Positions 35,981 to 44,392 of a stretch of 64,000 nt of DNA are shown here, in pieces. This stretch comes from Oceanisphaera profunda (GTDB lineage: Bacteria > Pseudomonadota > Gammaproteobacteria > Enterobacterales > Aeromonadaceae). The DNA is taken from positions 1,550,001 through 1,614,000 of the forward strand of contig NZ_CP021377.1 in NCBI RefSeq assembly GCF_002157895.1. Direction: 5' to 3'. The notes under the pieces were generated by a model. It saw only the letters and a list, made by a program, of their open reading frames with translations. It was not told the origin of the DNA and searched no databases. Position numbers and translations under genes: made by a program. Positions within the stretch are counted from its first letter, which is position 1. Every line of letters starts with the position of its first letter.

Positions 35981-36104
35981 CCCGAGCCCAAGATTGCGCC
36001 CAGGGCTGAGCTCAAGACTGACCCAGACGTCGAATAATCACCGCTATATCTCGATCAACCCTCGTTCCTCAGTCGAGCGGGAAAGTAACGTATTATCGGC
36101 AGCC

Positions 36105-36199
36105 CGGGCGCTCAGTTTCGTTTCTTTGACGATAAAAGCGTGATCGCCGCTTTTAGCTAACCTTGGCAGCTTGATCCGCAATCAGACCGCATATCATAA
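36105..36199 (+). pseudogene. pxpC remnant before FtsZ-like gene 2
   Basis: The frame from 36110 reads [16 protein letters not shown], stop, PWQLDPQSDRIS, stop. This matches PxpC residues about 196-223 with the same internal stop as the upstream remnant. It lies 50 bp after unrelated sequence and opens duplication unit 2. Confidence 0.8.
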
Positions 36200-36329
36200 G
36201 CACAAAAACGGGACTGGAAACAAAAAACCGGTGTCGTTCTTTTATCCGGCCATCATCCAACACTGCCTCGCATCCATCTCTTTCCGCGGGCGATCTCCAC
36301 ATTAAAAGACTCAAAGTGAGCTGTTTTTT

Positions 36330-36360
36330 TTGACGACTTAACCACTCATAAGGCTATTAT
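36330..36360 (+). promoter_or_regulatory. Possible promoter of FtsZ-like gene 2
   Basis: TTGACG and TATTAT with the same 19-bp spacing as in unit 1. Conservation between the copies is the main argument. Confidence 0.4.
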
Positions 36361-36449
36361 TGCATCTTGTGTTCGAAACAGGGTGATATCGTCGCTCAAC
36401 CCTTCTAGAGGTAGGCCGACATTACGGCCCATTTTACAAGGAGCATTCC

Positions 36450-37169
36450 ATGCAAGAACAAGCGTTATTCAGCACCGACGGGGATGAGTACATCATCCTA
36501 CTGACAAACCCCCATCACATTGCTTTGGCTCCCCTAGCACTGAACGGGATCCAGCAGTGGGACAGCCTGCAGGCGGAAGGCCTGACCGACGCCATGATCG
36601 ATGAAAGCCCCGTGGTCATCCTGCTGGAACCGAGCGAAGCGGAGCTTTCTCGCCTAGCCCGAGCAAACAGGCGGGGATTTTGGCTGGCGGTGCTGCCCTT
36701 CGACAGTTCCGCCGCACAACGGGCAGCGCTGACCGAACGAGTCGACCACCTAGTGCTGGCCCACCGAGACCAATTCAAACTGCTGGTACGGGACCTGACC
36801 GAGCTGATCACCCGAAAGGGGCTGATCGCCACCGATCTCTACGATATCCGCACCGTATTGAATTCGGGCCAAGGCATTTCCCACTATCACAGCGGCACCA
36901 GTTTGCCCTGCCTCGACACCGGCAATATAGGAAGCTATATGAGCGACACCTTCGATCACTACTTCCCACACAACCGCCTAGCCGTGCTTAGTGTACTGAC
37001 TATAGATCTCATGACCTTCACTTGGGATGATTTTTCCGCGTACGGGGACTACTTCATCTACCTTAATAAAAGCATCCATGGTTACCTCGCCCCTACTACC
37101 CGCAACGCACATTCGGGAGAGCTTATGCGTGTTGGCTGCTTTGTGGTGCAGGAAGCCAAACGACCATAG
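36450..37169 (+). CDS. FtsZ/tubulin-like protein lacking the GTP-binding motifs, copy 2
   Basis: 239 residues, about 87% identical to copy 1 (32 differences counted by eye). Only 4 of these fall in residues 1-118; 28 fall in 119-239, and the last residues are again identical. The T7-like segment reads [14 protein letters not shown], keeping both aspartates. [10 protein letters not shown] (192-201) resembles LDDFQKIGDL of the FtsZ paralog even more than copy 1 does. Same strong AAGGAG site. Retention of an open frame and of the aspartates through such divergence suggests selection rather than decay. It lies directly upstream of intact pxpA, which has its own ribosome site. Confidence 0.6.
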   Translation: MQEQALFSTDGDEYIILLTNPHHIALAPLALNGIQQWDSLQAEGLTDAMIDESPVVILLEPSEAELSRLARANRRGFWLAVLPFDSSAAQRAALTERVDHLVLAHRDQFKLLVRDLTELITRKGLIATDLYDIRTVLNSGQGISHYHSGTSLPCLDTGNIGSYMSDTFDHYFPHNRLAVLSVLTIDLMTFTWDDFSAYGDYFIYLNKSIHGYLAPTTRNAHSGELMRVGCFVVQEAKRP

Positions 37170-37282
37170 CTCGAGCCCAAATTGAACCCAAGGCTGATGG
37201 CACGCCTCACCCAACCTCAGTGTGTGAGCGAGGCGTACGCGCTAACATAAGTACCATCATTTATCGTGAAGGAAAAAGCCAG

Positions 37283-38044
37283 ATGGGAATATTATTGCTA
37301 AATGCAGATATGGGTGAGAGTTTTGGCGCTTGGCAATTAGGCCAAGATGAAGCCGTGTTGCCCTTTATTGATTTGGCCAATATCGCCTGCGGCTTTCATG
37401 CCTCAGACCCCGATACCATGCGCCGCACCGTGCGCTTAGCTCTCGCTCATCAAGTAAAAATTGGCGCCCATCCGGCCTATCCAGACTTAGTCGGCTTTGG
37501 TCGTCGTTCATTAGCCTGCTCGCCCGCTGAAATAGAAAACATGGTGCTCTATCAACTCGGTGCACTGGACGGCCTGTGTCGTGCCGAGGGCACCCAAGTC
37601 AGCTACGTTAAGCCCCACGGCGCTTTGTATAACGACATGATGCGCGAGCCAGAAAAACTGGCAGCGGTAATGCAAGCGGTAGCCCGTTATGATGCGAGCT
37701 TGCCACTGATGCTGATGGCCAAAGCGGATAATCAAACAGCCCTCGATTTGGCTCAGTCTTTTGGTTTACAGCTGTGGTTTGAAGCCTTTGCGGATCGTGC
37801 CTACGACAACGCGGGCTTTTTAGTGTCGCGCCAGCTGCCCGATGCCGTGCTTAGCTCACAGGAGCAAATTGTCGAGCAAGCCAGACGTCTCATTATGGCG
37901 GAGCCGTTAATCGCCCATGACGGTAGCGCCCTGCGGTTAACGGCCGATACCTTATGTGTGCACGGTGACAACCCTGAGTCCATCGCCGCAGTAAGCGCTA
38001 TTCGCCACTTGTTGGAAAACCTAAAGCTGGATGGCCTAGTTTGA
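37283..38044 (+). CDS. pxpA: 5-oxoprolinase subunit A (LamB/YcsF family)
   Basis: 253 residues, the usual size. Family motifs are intact: [64 protein letters not shown] and TLCVHGDNP. With PxpBC it cleaves 5-oxo-L-proline to glutamate at the cost of ATP, clearing a damage product of glutamine and glutathione. The ATG at 37283 follows AAGGA by 9-10 nt. The first 225 nt are duplicated in the remnant at 34549. It overlaps pxpB. Confidence 0.92.
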   Translation: MGILLLNADMGESFGAWQLGQDEAVLPFIDLANIACGFHASDPDTMRRTVRLALAHQVKIGAHPAYPDLVGFGRRSLACSPAEIENMVLYQLGALDGLCRAEGTQVSYVKPHGALYNDMMREPEKLAAVMQAVARYDASLPLMLMAKADNQTALDLAQSFGLQLWFEAFADRAYDNAGFLVSRQLPDAVLSSQEQIVEQARRLIMAEPLIAHDGSALRLTADTLCVHGDNPESIAAVSAIRHLLENLKLDGLV

Positions 38045-38808
38045 GCAACAATGTGAATAACAGCTTGAATACAAGCGTGAATAAGAACGTGAGTCCGTTG
38101 CCTCACCTCGAAAACGCCGGCATGGACGCTTGGCTGGTGCGACTATTCGATGCCATAGACGAGCGCAATATGGGCTGGATTACCGCTTTGGTCAGTGCGT
38201 GCAAGCAAGCTTTTGGCGAACTGCTGGTAGATATAGTGCCTTCTTATACGACGGTCTTGGTGCAGTTTGACGCTTTGCAGTTAGATCATGCACAGGCGCG
38301 GCGCTTATTGCAGCAAGTGTTGCGTGGGCTGGCGCCCGATCTGCACGCTGACGACGACACCGCCATTATCGAGCTGCCGGTTTGGTATCACTTAAGCGTT
38401 GGCCCAGAGCTGGCGCGTTTAAGCCAACACACGGGACTGGAAATCCCCGCCTTAATTAAGCTGCACAGCCAGCCTGTGTATCGAGTATTTGCGCTGGGCT
38501 TTGCACCCGGCTTTGCTTTTATGGGCACCCTGCCCGCCCAGCTTGAGTTGCCACGATTAACACAACCAAGAGCGCAAGTGCCTGCCGGCAGTGTGGCCAT
38601 TGCTGGCCGCCAAACTGCCGCCTATCCCAACGCCTCGCCGGGTGGTTGGAATTTACTTGGCCGTACGCCGACTCAATTATTTGATTTACAAAGGCCCAGC
38701 TTAAGCCTGCTACAAGTGGGTAATAAGGTGCGCTTTGTACCTATCACAAAAGCGCAGTTTGAGCGTTTGGGCGGCGATAGCACGCCTATGGCCAAGGAAG
38801 CCTATTAA
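38041..38808 (+). CDS. pxpB: 5-oxoprolinase subunit B (KipI-like)
   Basis: 255 residues if the TTG at 38041, overlapping the pxpA stop, is used. Carboxyltransferase subdomain motifs are clear: [69 protein letters not shown] and VRFVP. The N-terminal ~14 residues ([15 protein letters not shown]) are low-complexity and unlike other PxpB, so a GTG a few codons later may be the true start. It acts with PxpC. The pxpC start overlaps its stop. Confidence 0.9.
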   Translation: MSNNVNNSLNTSVNKNVSPLPHLENAGMDAWLVRLFDAIDERNMGWITALVSACKQAFGELLVDIVPSYTTVLVQFDALQLDHAQARRLLQQVLRGLAPDLHADDDTAIIELPVWYHLSVGPELARLSQHTGLEIPALIKLHSQPVYRVFALGFAPGFAFMGTLPAQLELPRLTQPRAQVPAGSVAIAGRQTAAYPNASPGGWNLLGRTPTQLFDLQRPSLSLLQVGNKVRFVPITKAQFERLGGDSTPMAKEAY

Positions 38809-39770
38809 TGCAGGGTTTACTAACCGTCATCAAGCCTGGACCTTTAAGCACCTTGCAAGATGCAGGACGCGTTGGCGTGCGCCACTTAGGCATTAGCCAA
38901 GGTGGGCCGGCGGATCTGCAAGCTTGGGGCTGGGCTAATTGGCTGCTGGGTAATAACTGGGGTAGCCCCACATTAGAAATCACCTTAGGCGGACTCACCC
39001 TAGTCGCCGAACAAAGATGCCACTTGGCCTTGTGTGGCGCAGATATGCAGCCCCAGGTTAATGGCCAACCCTTGACCAATAACCAAGCTTTTACGCTCGC
39101 CGCCGGCGACGAGCTCCAACTCGGCATGGCCAAGTGTGGCGTACGCGCTTATTTAGCCGTAGCTGGTGGCTTTATCGCAAAACCCGTTCTAGGCAGCGTG
39201 GCCTGTGTGATGCGTGACCAACTCGGTGGCCATCTCGGTGATGGCAGCAAATTAGCGGTCGGCGACACGCTCGCTTTTGCTAGCAGTGCTTTTTCTAGTA
39301 GCCATGTAGCCGATTTTATACCTCGGCGCCAGCTCCCCGTAGGCGCGCTACCTCATTACGAGCAAGCAGCCACACTGATGATGATCCCCGGCGCCCAGTT
39401 TCGATTCTTTGATGATCTCAGCCTGATCCAAGCCTTTAATCAGCCTTGGCGCGTGGATCCTCGATCGGATCGTATGGGGATCCGCCTGCAAGGCCCAATG
39501 CTGCACTGCAACATTGGAAGCTTGATCTCAGAGGGTCTCACGTTGGGTGCGGTACAGGTGCCACCTAGCGGCCAGCCCATTATCTTGCTTAACGACCGCC
39601 AAACTATTGGCGGCTATCCGCGCTTGGGCACGCTGACGCCGTTAGCCTGTGCACGATTAGCTCAATGCCAACCGGGCCAAAAAGTGCGACTAGGCACATG
39701 CACAGCAAGCCAAGCGCAAGCACAATATCGGGAATTTAGGGCGACGCTAAAGGGCAGCCATGCGCTTTAA
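38808..39770 (+). CDS. pxpC: 5-oxoprolinase subunit C (KipA-like, biotin-dependent carboxylase-type)
   Basis: 320 residues with family blocks TVIKPGPLSTLQDAGRVGVRHLGISQGGPAD, YLAVAGGF, IPGAQFRFFDD, QPWRVDPRSDRMGIRLQGP, LISEGLTLGAVQVPPSGQPIILLNDRQTIGGYPRLG. It starts on TAATG with pxpB. Residues about 144-223 are the slice found, diverged, in the two upstream remnants. Confidence 0.92.
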   Translation: MQGLLTVIKPGPLSTLQDAGRVGVRHLGISQGGPADLQAWGWANWLLGNNWGSPTLEITLGGLTLVAEQRCHLALCGADMQPQVNGQPLTNNQAFTLAAGDELQLGMAKCGVRAYLAVAGGFIAKPVLGSVACVMRDQLGGHLGDGSKLAVGDTLAFASSAFSSSHVADFIPRRQLPVGALPHYEQAATLMMIPGAQFRFFDDLSLIQAFNQPWRVDPRSDRMGIRLQGPMLHCNIGSLISEGLTLGAVQVPPSGQPIILLNDRQTIGGYPRLGTLTPLACARLAQCQPGQKVRLGTCTASQAQAQYREFRATLKGSHAL

Positions 39771-39880
39771 GTTGCACCTAAGATAGTTATAACTCTAAGC
39801 ACACGCTTATTTATCAAGGGTAGATGTTTTTCTTTGACGTACCGCATAAGGCGCAGCGCGTATCGCTTTGTTTTAGCGAT

Positions 39881-39921
39881 CAAAAAAGCCCGCCCCACAT
39901 TCTGACATGGGGCGGGCTTTG
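39881..39921 (-). terminator. Terminator between pxpC and tmm
   Basis: Stem AAAGCCCGCCCCA / TGGGGCGGGCTTT with an 11-nt loop, followed on the minus strand by TTTTGATC. It serves tmm and may also stop pxp transcription. Confidence 0.85.
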
Positions 39922-39947
39922 GGATGACACCACAGCTCAAGCTATGC

Positions 39948-41330
39948 TTAGTCGATTTTATCTAGCGTATTACTCTCAATAAAATCCAATGACATAAAGC
40001 TTTCTAGCGAGTCATCCTTAATTGCTAACCAAGGAGCAGGCAACTGAGTTGCCAAAGTGCCCGTCACGGTAGAAGTATAAGACTTCTCTCTGAATGCCAT
40101 GATGTTTTCTTCTTTGTCCTGCAGCCACTGCTTAAATAACTCACCCTGCTCTTCCACCGCAAAATCGGGATAGTCGGTGGGGCCGAGCAGGTCACGAATA
40201 TAGCTGGCCTGAAAATCAATCGAGTCATGACAGCCGCTTAACTGCTCATGGCGAGCTAACCAAGTCTGCATATCTTGCTGGCGGGCATCTGCTTCTGGCA
40301 AGGCTATTTGACCCAGTATCACATCGCGCGCATACCAAGCTTGAGCGTCAAACATGTTAAAGGTGTAGTACTGATCCTGCATGCCTAAATAAATTAATTT
40401 AGGGTTAGGCTGGAAGAAAATACCTTTATACAAATTATCCGGATACAGACAGTTATGGGTCTGTAAGCGCAGCTCATCAGGCATAAACGGAAAGTGGAAC
40501 AAATAACCGGTGCACATCACTATCGAATCAAACTGTTTGCTGGTGCCATCGGCAAAATGGCCGATATCACCTTCAAGGTGAGTCAGCAGCGGTCGCTCTG
40601 CCATGCCTTCTGGCCAATCAAATCCGATAGGGTTAGAGCGATAACTAATGGTGACCGACTTAGCGCCGTACTTAAAGCACTGGGAGCCGATGTCTTCTGC
40701 CGAGTAGCTGGCGCCCACTAGCAATACGTTCTGGTTTTCATATTCCAGCGCATCTCTAAAGTCGTGGGCATGTAGCACTCGGCCAGGGAACTGCTCTAAG
40801 CCTTCAAAGTACGGCATATTTGGCGTAGAGAAATGACCGGTGGCCACCACCACATAATCAAACTCATTGGTTTCTTGCTCACCAGTTTTATGATTCATGA
40901 CGGTAACAGTAAACATTTTGCTGCTTTCGTCATAAGTCACCCAACGTACGGGACACTCGAAACGGATGTACTTAAAAATGGCGGCTTTGTCGATTCGACC
41001 CATAATGTAGTCTTTAAGCACGGCACGCGGCGGGTAGGAAGGAATGGCCTGACCAAAATGCTCATCAAAAGAGTAATCTGCAAACTCTAAGCATTCTTTG
41101 GGACCGTTCGACCATAAATACCGGTACATGCTGCCATGAACTGGCTCGCCATTTTTATCTAAACCCGTACGCCACGTGTAATTCCACATGCCGCCAATAT
41201 CATTTTGTTTTTCATAACAGACGACTTCCGGCAGGTTTTGTACCCCAGCCTGGCGTGCCGCCTCAAACGCTCTTAACTGCGCCAAACCACTCGGGCCTGC
41301 GCCTAGTATCGCTATTTTCTGCTGCTTCAA
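39948..41330 (-). CDS. tmm: Trimethylamine monooxygenase (flavin-containing)
   Basis: 460 residues. FAD site GAGPSG (about 10-15), the FMO fingerprint FPGRVLHAHDFR, NADPH site GASYSAED and the ATGHFSTP motif are present. The run MWNYTWRTGLDKNGEPVHGS and MYRYLWSNGPKECLEF is characteristic of bacterial Tmm, which oxidises trimethylamine to its N-oxide. That fits a marine life style. No transporter or TMAO demethylase gene is adjacent. The start has AGGAG upstream. Confidence 0.88.
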   Translation of the reverse strand: MKQQKIAILGAGPSGLAQLRAFEAARQAGVQNLPEVVCYEKQNDIGGMWNYTWRTGLDKNGEPVHGSMYRYLWSNGPKECLEFADYSFDEHFGQAIPSYPPRAVLKDYIMGRIDKAAIFKYIRFECPVRWVTYDESSKMFTVTVMNHKTGEQETNEFDYVVVATGHFSTPNMPYFEGLEQFPGRVLHAHDFRDALEYENQNVLLVGASYSAEDIGSQCFKYGAKSVTISYRSNPIGFDWPEGMAERPLLTHLEGDIGHFADGTSKQFDSIVMCTGYLFHFPFMPDELRLQTHNCLYPDNLYKGIFFQPNPKLIYLGMQDQYYTFNMFDAQAWYARDVILGQIALPEADARQQDMQTWLARHEQLSGCHDSIDFQASYIRDLLGPTDYPDFAVEEQGELFKQWLQDKEENIMAFREKSYTSTVTGTLATQLPAPWLAIKDDSLESFMSLDFIESNTLDKID

Positions 41331-41671
41331 GATAATCTCCTTTAATGCAATAACCTTACCATACTAAAGGAATTACCTGTTGATTTACAAACAAAAAAGG
41401 AAATTTGCGCTAAAAGTAGCCAGATGAACCAGTTTATTTTAGCAACAAATGTTCACAACCCGCCTCCTAGCAGACGAATAAAGTGTGCGATAATTAGCCT
41501 AGTATTAGCAGAAAACTCTGCAAAGGTAAGTGTTTGCTTACATAATTAATGACTGCACGTGAGCAGCGGCTTTAGGTGGTTTTTCATTGCCCTAAACAGG
41601 CGCCAGCGCTTATCTTTAATATCACAGATTGCTTATACTTAATTCCACTTTGCATTCGCTACGTAGACGCC
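41331..41671. other. Intergenic region between tmm and the first PLD gene
   Basis: About 340 bases, AT-rich, holding the promoters of two divergent genes. I see no hairpin, repeat or small ORF that I can support. Confidence 0.35.
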
Positions 41672-43225
41672 ATGACTCATTACTTTGCCAAGTTTTTATT
41701 GCTCTGTACTCGGCTTACGGGCTTCCCAAGACCGGTCTGCGCGCCGATCCCCGCCCCTTTTGAGCCCAGAGAAAGCAAATATACCCGACTCGGCCAAGGC
41801 ATTATTAACGAGGCAGAAGATCATCAAGGGTCGTCGGGCTTTTACTTACTGAGCAATGGCTTAGATGCATTTGTGACGCGCCTATCGTTAATGGAAGCCG
41901 CCGATCAGACCCTAGACGTGCAGTATTATCTGTTTCACAAAGACGCCACTTCTAAGCTGTTTACCCATTATCTGGTGCGCGCCGCCGATCGGGGTGTGAG
42001 AGTACGTCTCTTACTCGACGACTTTGGCCATTACGGTCAAGAGCGTTTGTTGCGCGCGCTGGTTGAGCATCCTAATATTTCGATTCGCTTATTTAATCCC
42101 TTTGCTAATCGCAAGCTGCCCTATTTAGACTTTTTAACGCGCTTTTCCAAAGTGCAGCGACGCATGCACAACAAATCGTTTATTGCCGATACCCAAGCCG
42201 CCATTATTGGTGGCCGTAATATCGGCAACACCTATTTTTCTGCCGATGAGTACACCAACTTTACCGACTTAGATGTGCTGGGAGTGGGCCAATTCGCCAC
42301 CGAGGTGAGTACTGTGTTCGACTTATATTGGCAGCACAGCCTAGCGGTGCCGGTGCAGGATCTGCAGCGCAGAACCATTAAGCTGTCTTTAGCGGGTGTA
42401 CGCCGAAAATTAGCGGTCCGCCGTCACAATAAAATTAACCGTGCGTATTTAGCGCGCTTGGCAGATTTAGAGCTGGTGGAGCAGCTAAAAAAAGGCGAAT
42501 TGAAGTTTTATTGGGCCAAGTCACAACTGGTATATGACCATCCGGATAAATTGCTCAATGACTGCACCGATACGCGCGGCCATTTAGCACCAACCTTAGA
42601 TTGCCTTTGGCAAGAGGTCACCACAGAGGCGCTGCTGGTCTCGCCCTATTTCATTCCTGGGGACAATGGCGTGGCCACCTTTGCCAGTTGGGTCGCGGCA
42701 GGCGCCAAGGTCACAGTCTTAACCAACTCGCTCGCAGCCAACGACGTACCACTGGTCCACGCCAGTTATGCGCGCTATCGCCCAGCGCTGCTTAACGCCG
42801 GCGTGCAGTTATGGGAGCTACAGCCCGACAGTAAAAAAGCCAGAAAAAGCAGACGTTCTCGCGGCTTACCCAGCTCTTCTAAAGCCAGTTTACATGCCAA
42901 AACCATGATTTTTGACCGTAAAATCCTGTTTGTCGGTTCGCTGAATCTGGATCCTCGCTCCCTTAACCTCAACACCGAAATAGGCGTTTTGATCCACAGT
43001 AGCGAGATAGCGGAATTTGCCAGTGAGATTTTTTTAGCTGAGCTGCCTGAGCACGCCTGGCAGGTAGAAACAAATAAACAAGAGGGATCTCGCCATCAAT
43101 TGCAGTGGAGTGATAAGTCCAATCCTGAGGCCATAACGCACTATCAAGCCGAGCCACAAGCCAGCCGCTGGAGCCGTTTTAGGGCTTGGTTATTTGGTCA
43201 TCTACCATTGGAGTCCTTGCTTTGA
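41672..43225 (+). CDS. Phospholipase D family protein (ClsC/YmdC-like), paralog 1
   Basis: 517 residues with two HKD motifs: HNKSFIADTQAAIIGGRN (about 174-191) and HAKTMIFDRKILFVGSLN (about 407-424). Each is followed by the NxDPRS or GNTYF residues of cardiolipin synthase-like enzymes. It may make cardiolipin or hydrolyse phospholipids. The N terminus is hydrophobic with Cys14 but a poor lipobox. The ATG at 41672 has no strong site. It shares its order of motifs with paralog 2 at 44393. Confidence 0.85.
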   Translation: MTHYFAKFLLLCTRLTGFPRPVCAPIPAPFEPRESKYTRLGQGIINEAEDHQGSSGFYLLSNGLDAFVTRLSLMEAADQTLDVQYYLFHKDATSKLFTHYLVRAADRGVRVRLLLDDFGHYGQERLLRALVEHPNISIRLFNPFANRKLPYLDFLTRFSKVQRRMHNKSFIADTQAAIIGGRNIGNTYFSADEYTNFTDLDVLGVGQFATEVSTVFDLYWQHSLAVPVQDLQRRTIKLSLAGVRRKLAVRRHNKINRAYLARLADLELVEQLKKGELKFYWAKSQLVYDHPDKLLNDCTDTRGHLAPTLDCLWQEVTTEALLVSPYFIPGDNGVATFASWVAAGAKVTVLTNSLAANDVPLVHASYARYRPALLNAGVQLWELQPDSKKARKSRRSRGLPSSSKASLHAKTMIFDRKILFVGSLNLDPRSLNLNTEIGVLIHSSEIAEFASEIFLAELPEHAWQVETNKQEGSRHQLQWSDKSNPEAITHYQAEPQASRWSRFRAWLFGHLPLESLL

Positions 43226-43252
43226 AGGACAGAGGTACGCTAAAGGCGAATG

Positions 43253-43489
43253 ATTTTTTGCCACGGAAGAATACGGAACGCACGGACGCAGATCTAATTC
43301 AAACGCGCCAAGTAATAAAACCTATTTATTATAAAGGACTAAGTTCGACGCTCGGTATTTTCTTGAACTGACTGCTAAAGCGTTAAGCTACAAGAACGTC
43401 CTAAATATGAGCACAGGCTGTTTGGACCTTAAACATCTTTCCGAACTGACCTCTATTTTTCCGTGTTCCTCCGTGGGTGCCGTGGCAAT
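43253..43489. repeat. CACGGAA terminal-inverted-repeat element, copy C
   Basis: The 324-base gap 43226-43549 is mostly this element. The left end is TTTTTGCCACGGAAGAATAC, then GGAACGCACGGACG. The right end (43454-43487) is CTATTTTTCCGTGTTCCTCC then GTGGGTGCCGTGGCAA. The ends are complementary over about 30 bp. The inner 170 bp have no clear ORF. Confidence 0.75.
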
Positions 43490-43549
43490 AATAGGTTGTG
43501 TGCCTGCTCTTAACTGACGGCTTACCGCTGCCGCAGGGCTTCATTCGAC

Positions 43550-44110
43550 CTAAACCTTATCGCCTAGCATACGGCGCAGTGTGCCGTCTTTATCAATCAG
43601 GTGGTGCTTGAACGCGCCCAAGATATGCAGCACCACAGCCAAAATCAGCAGGTAGCCCAAGATACCGTGTGCCGCGAGCATAAGCTCAGCCAGTGGCCCA
43701 TTCAGCGGGATCACTTTACTTAAATTGGCCGGATCTGGATTTCTCGCAACCAGCTGCAAGCCAAAGAAAGCCACGCCATTGCCCCCTAATGCGGACATTA
43801 AAAAGCCGAACACTGGCATCAGTAATACGCCGACTAACAGTAAATAATGTACGCTGCGGGCGAGGACACGCTCAACATGCGAGTAGGTACTGACCGGCTC
43901 AGGCCAACCGTTTTTCAGGCGGCGGACAGCTTGCACCAGCACAATCAGAAAGATCAGCTGACCAAAAGATTTATGCCAAGGATACAGGCTGTATATTTCT
44001 GCCTCGGCCATGATCACGCCTACCGCAAGCATCACCATGACCATGATCGCTAACAGCCAGTGTAAGAAAATGGTGGTGCGACTCAGTTTCGTTTTAGTAT
44101 CAACATTCAT
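43550..44110 (-). CDS. Cytochrome b561 (CybB type)
   Basis: 186 residues, four membrane helices with heme-ligating histidines in FLHWLLAIM, YPWHKSFGQL, VHYLLLVG and HILGAFKHHLIDKDGTLRRML. It is a quinol-linked electron carrier of the inner membrane, distinct from the yceJ paralog at 19.4 kb. The ATG at 44110 follows GGGGAG by 7 nt; the upstream extension lacks a site. It lies on the opposite strand between the two PLD paralogs. Confidence 0.87.
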   Translation of the reverse strand: MNVDTKTKLSRTTIFLHWLLAIMVMVMLAVGVIMAEAEIYSLYPWHKSFGQLIFLIVLVQAVRRLKNGWPEPVSTYSHVERVLARSVHYLLLVGVLLMPVFGFLMSALGGNGVAFFGLQLVARNPDPANLSKVIPLNGPLAELMLAAHGILGYLLILAVVLHILGAFKHHLIDKDGTLRRMLGDKV

Positions 44111-44392
44111 TTGTATGCTCCCCACTTGCGATACGGATTTTAGCTATGCCGATGCTTATCGTCTCGAAGGTGGCATCGGGATGCTAAAAGTTGTATTCAG
44201 CATAAGAGCAATCTCTGAGAGCGGCAGTGCACCGTTTTGAGTGTTGACGCTGGAACAATAAATAGCGAGTCGCTTGCCAACTCTCTGGGGTACCGCCCTT
44301 TTACAAGCCCCAAATTGGGTGCACATTAGCAGTGTTATCCCTGTAAGCTGGCTATACTTGAAATCATTCTCTTAGCCAGTTAGACACGCCTT

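Larger units (their letters stand above)
34916..36010 (+). repeat. Tandem duplication unit 1 (pxpC remnant, leader, FtsZ-like gene 1)
   Basis: The segment from CTCAGCTTCGTTTCTTTGAC (34916) through the leader and the 239-codon gene to AGGGCTGAG matches unit 2 (36111-37199) at an offset of about 1190-1195 bp. The leader and the first half of the gene are nearly identical; the second half of the gene differs much more. About 100 bp of unmatched sequence separates the units. Confidence 0.85.
36111..37199 (+). repeat. Tandem duplication unit 2
   Basis: Second copy of the 1.1-kb unit. The leader from the pxpC remnant to the gene start matches unit 1 with scattered changes and small indels, including the conserved tract GTGATATCGTCGCTCAACCC. 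It ends about 85 bp before the intact pxpA. Confidence 0.85.

Noticed and set aside
35261-37169. FtsZ-like pair as a toxin-antitoxin or phage gene pair
   Set aside because: The two products are near-identical paralogs rather than a toxin with a partner, and no phage or plasmid genes adjoin.
41576-41671. Longer N terminus for PLD paralog 1
   Set aside because: The added 32 residues have no counterpart in the paralog and no ribosome site; neither start is strong, so the shorter one is kept.
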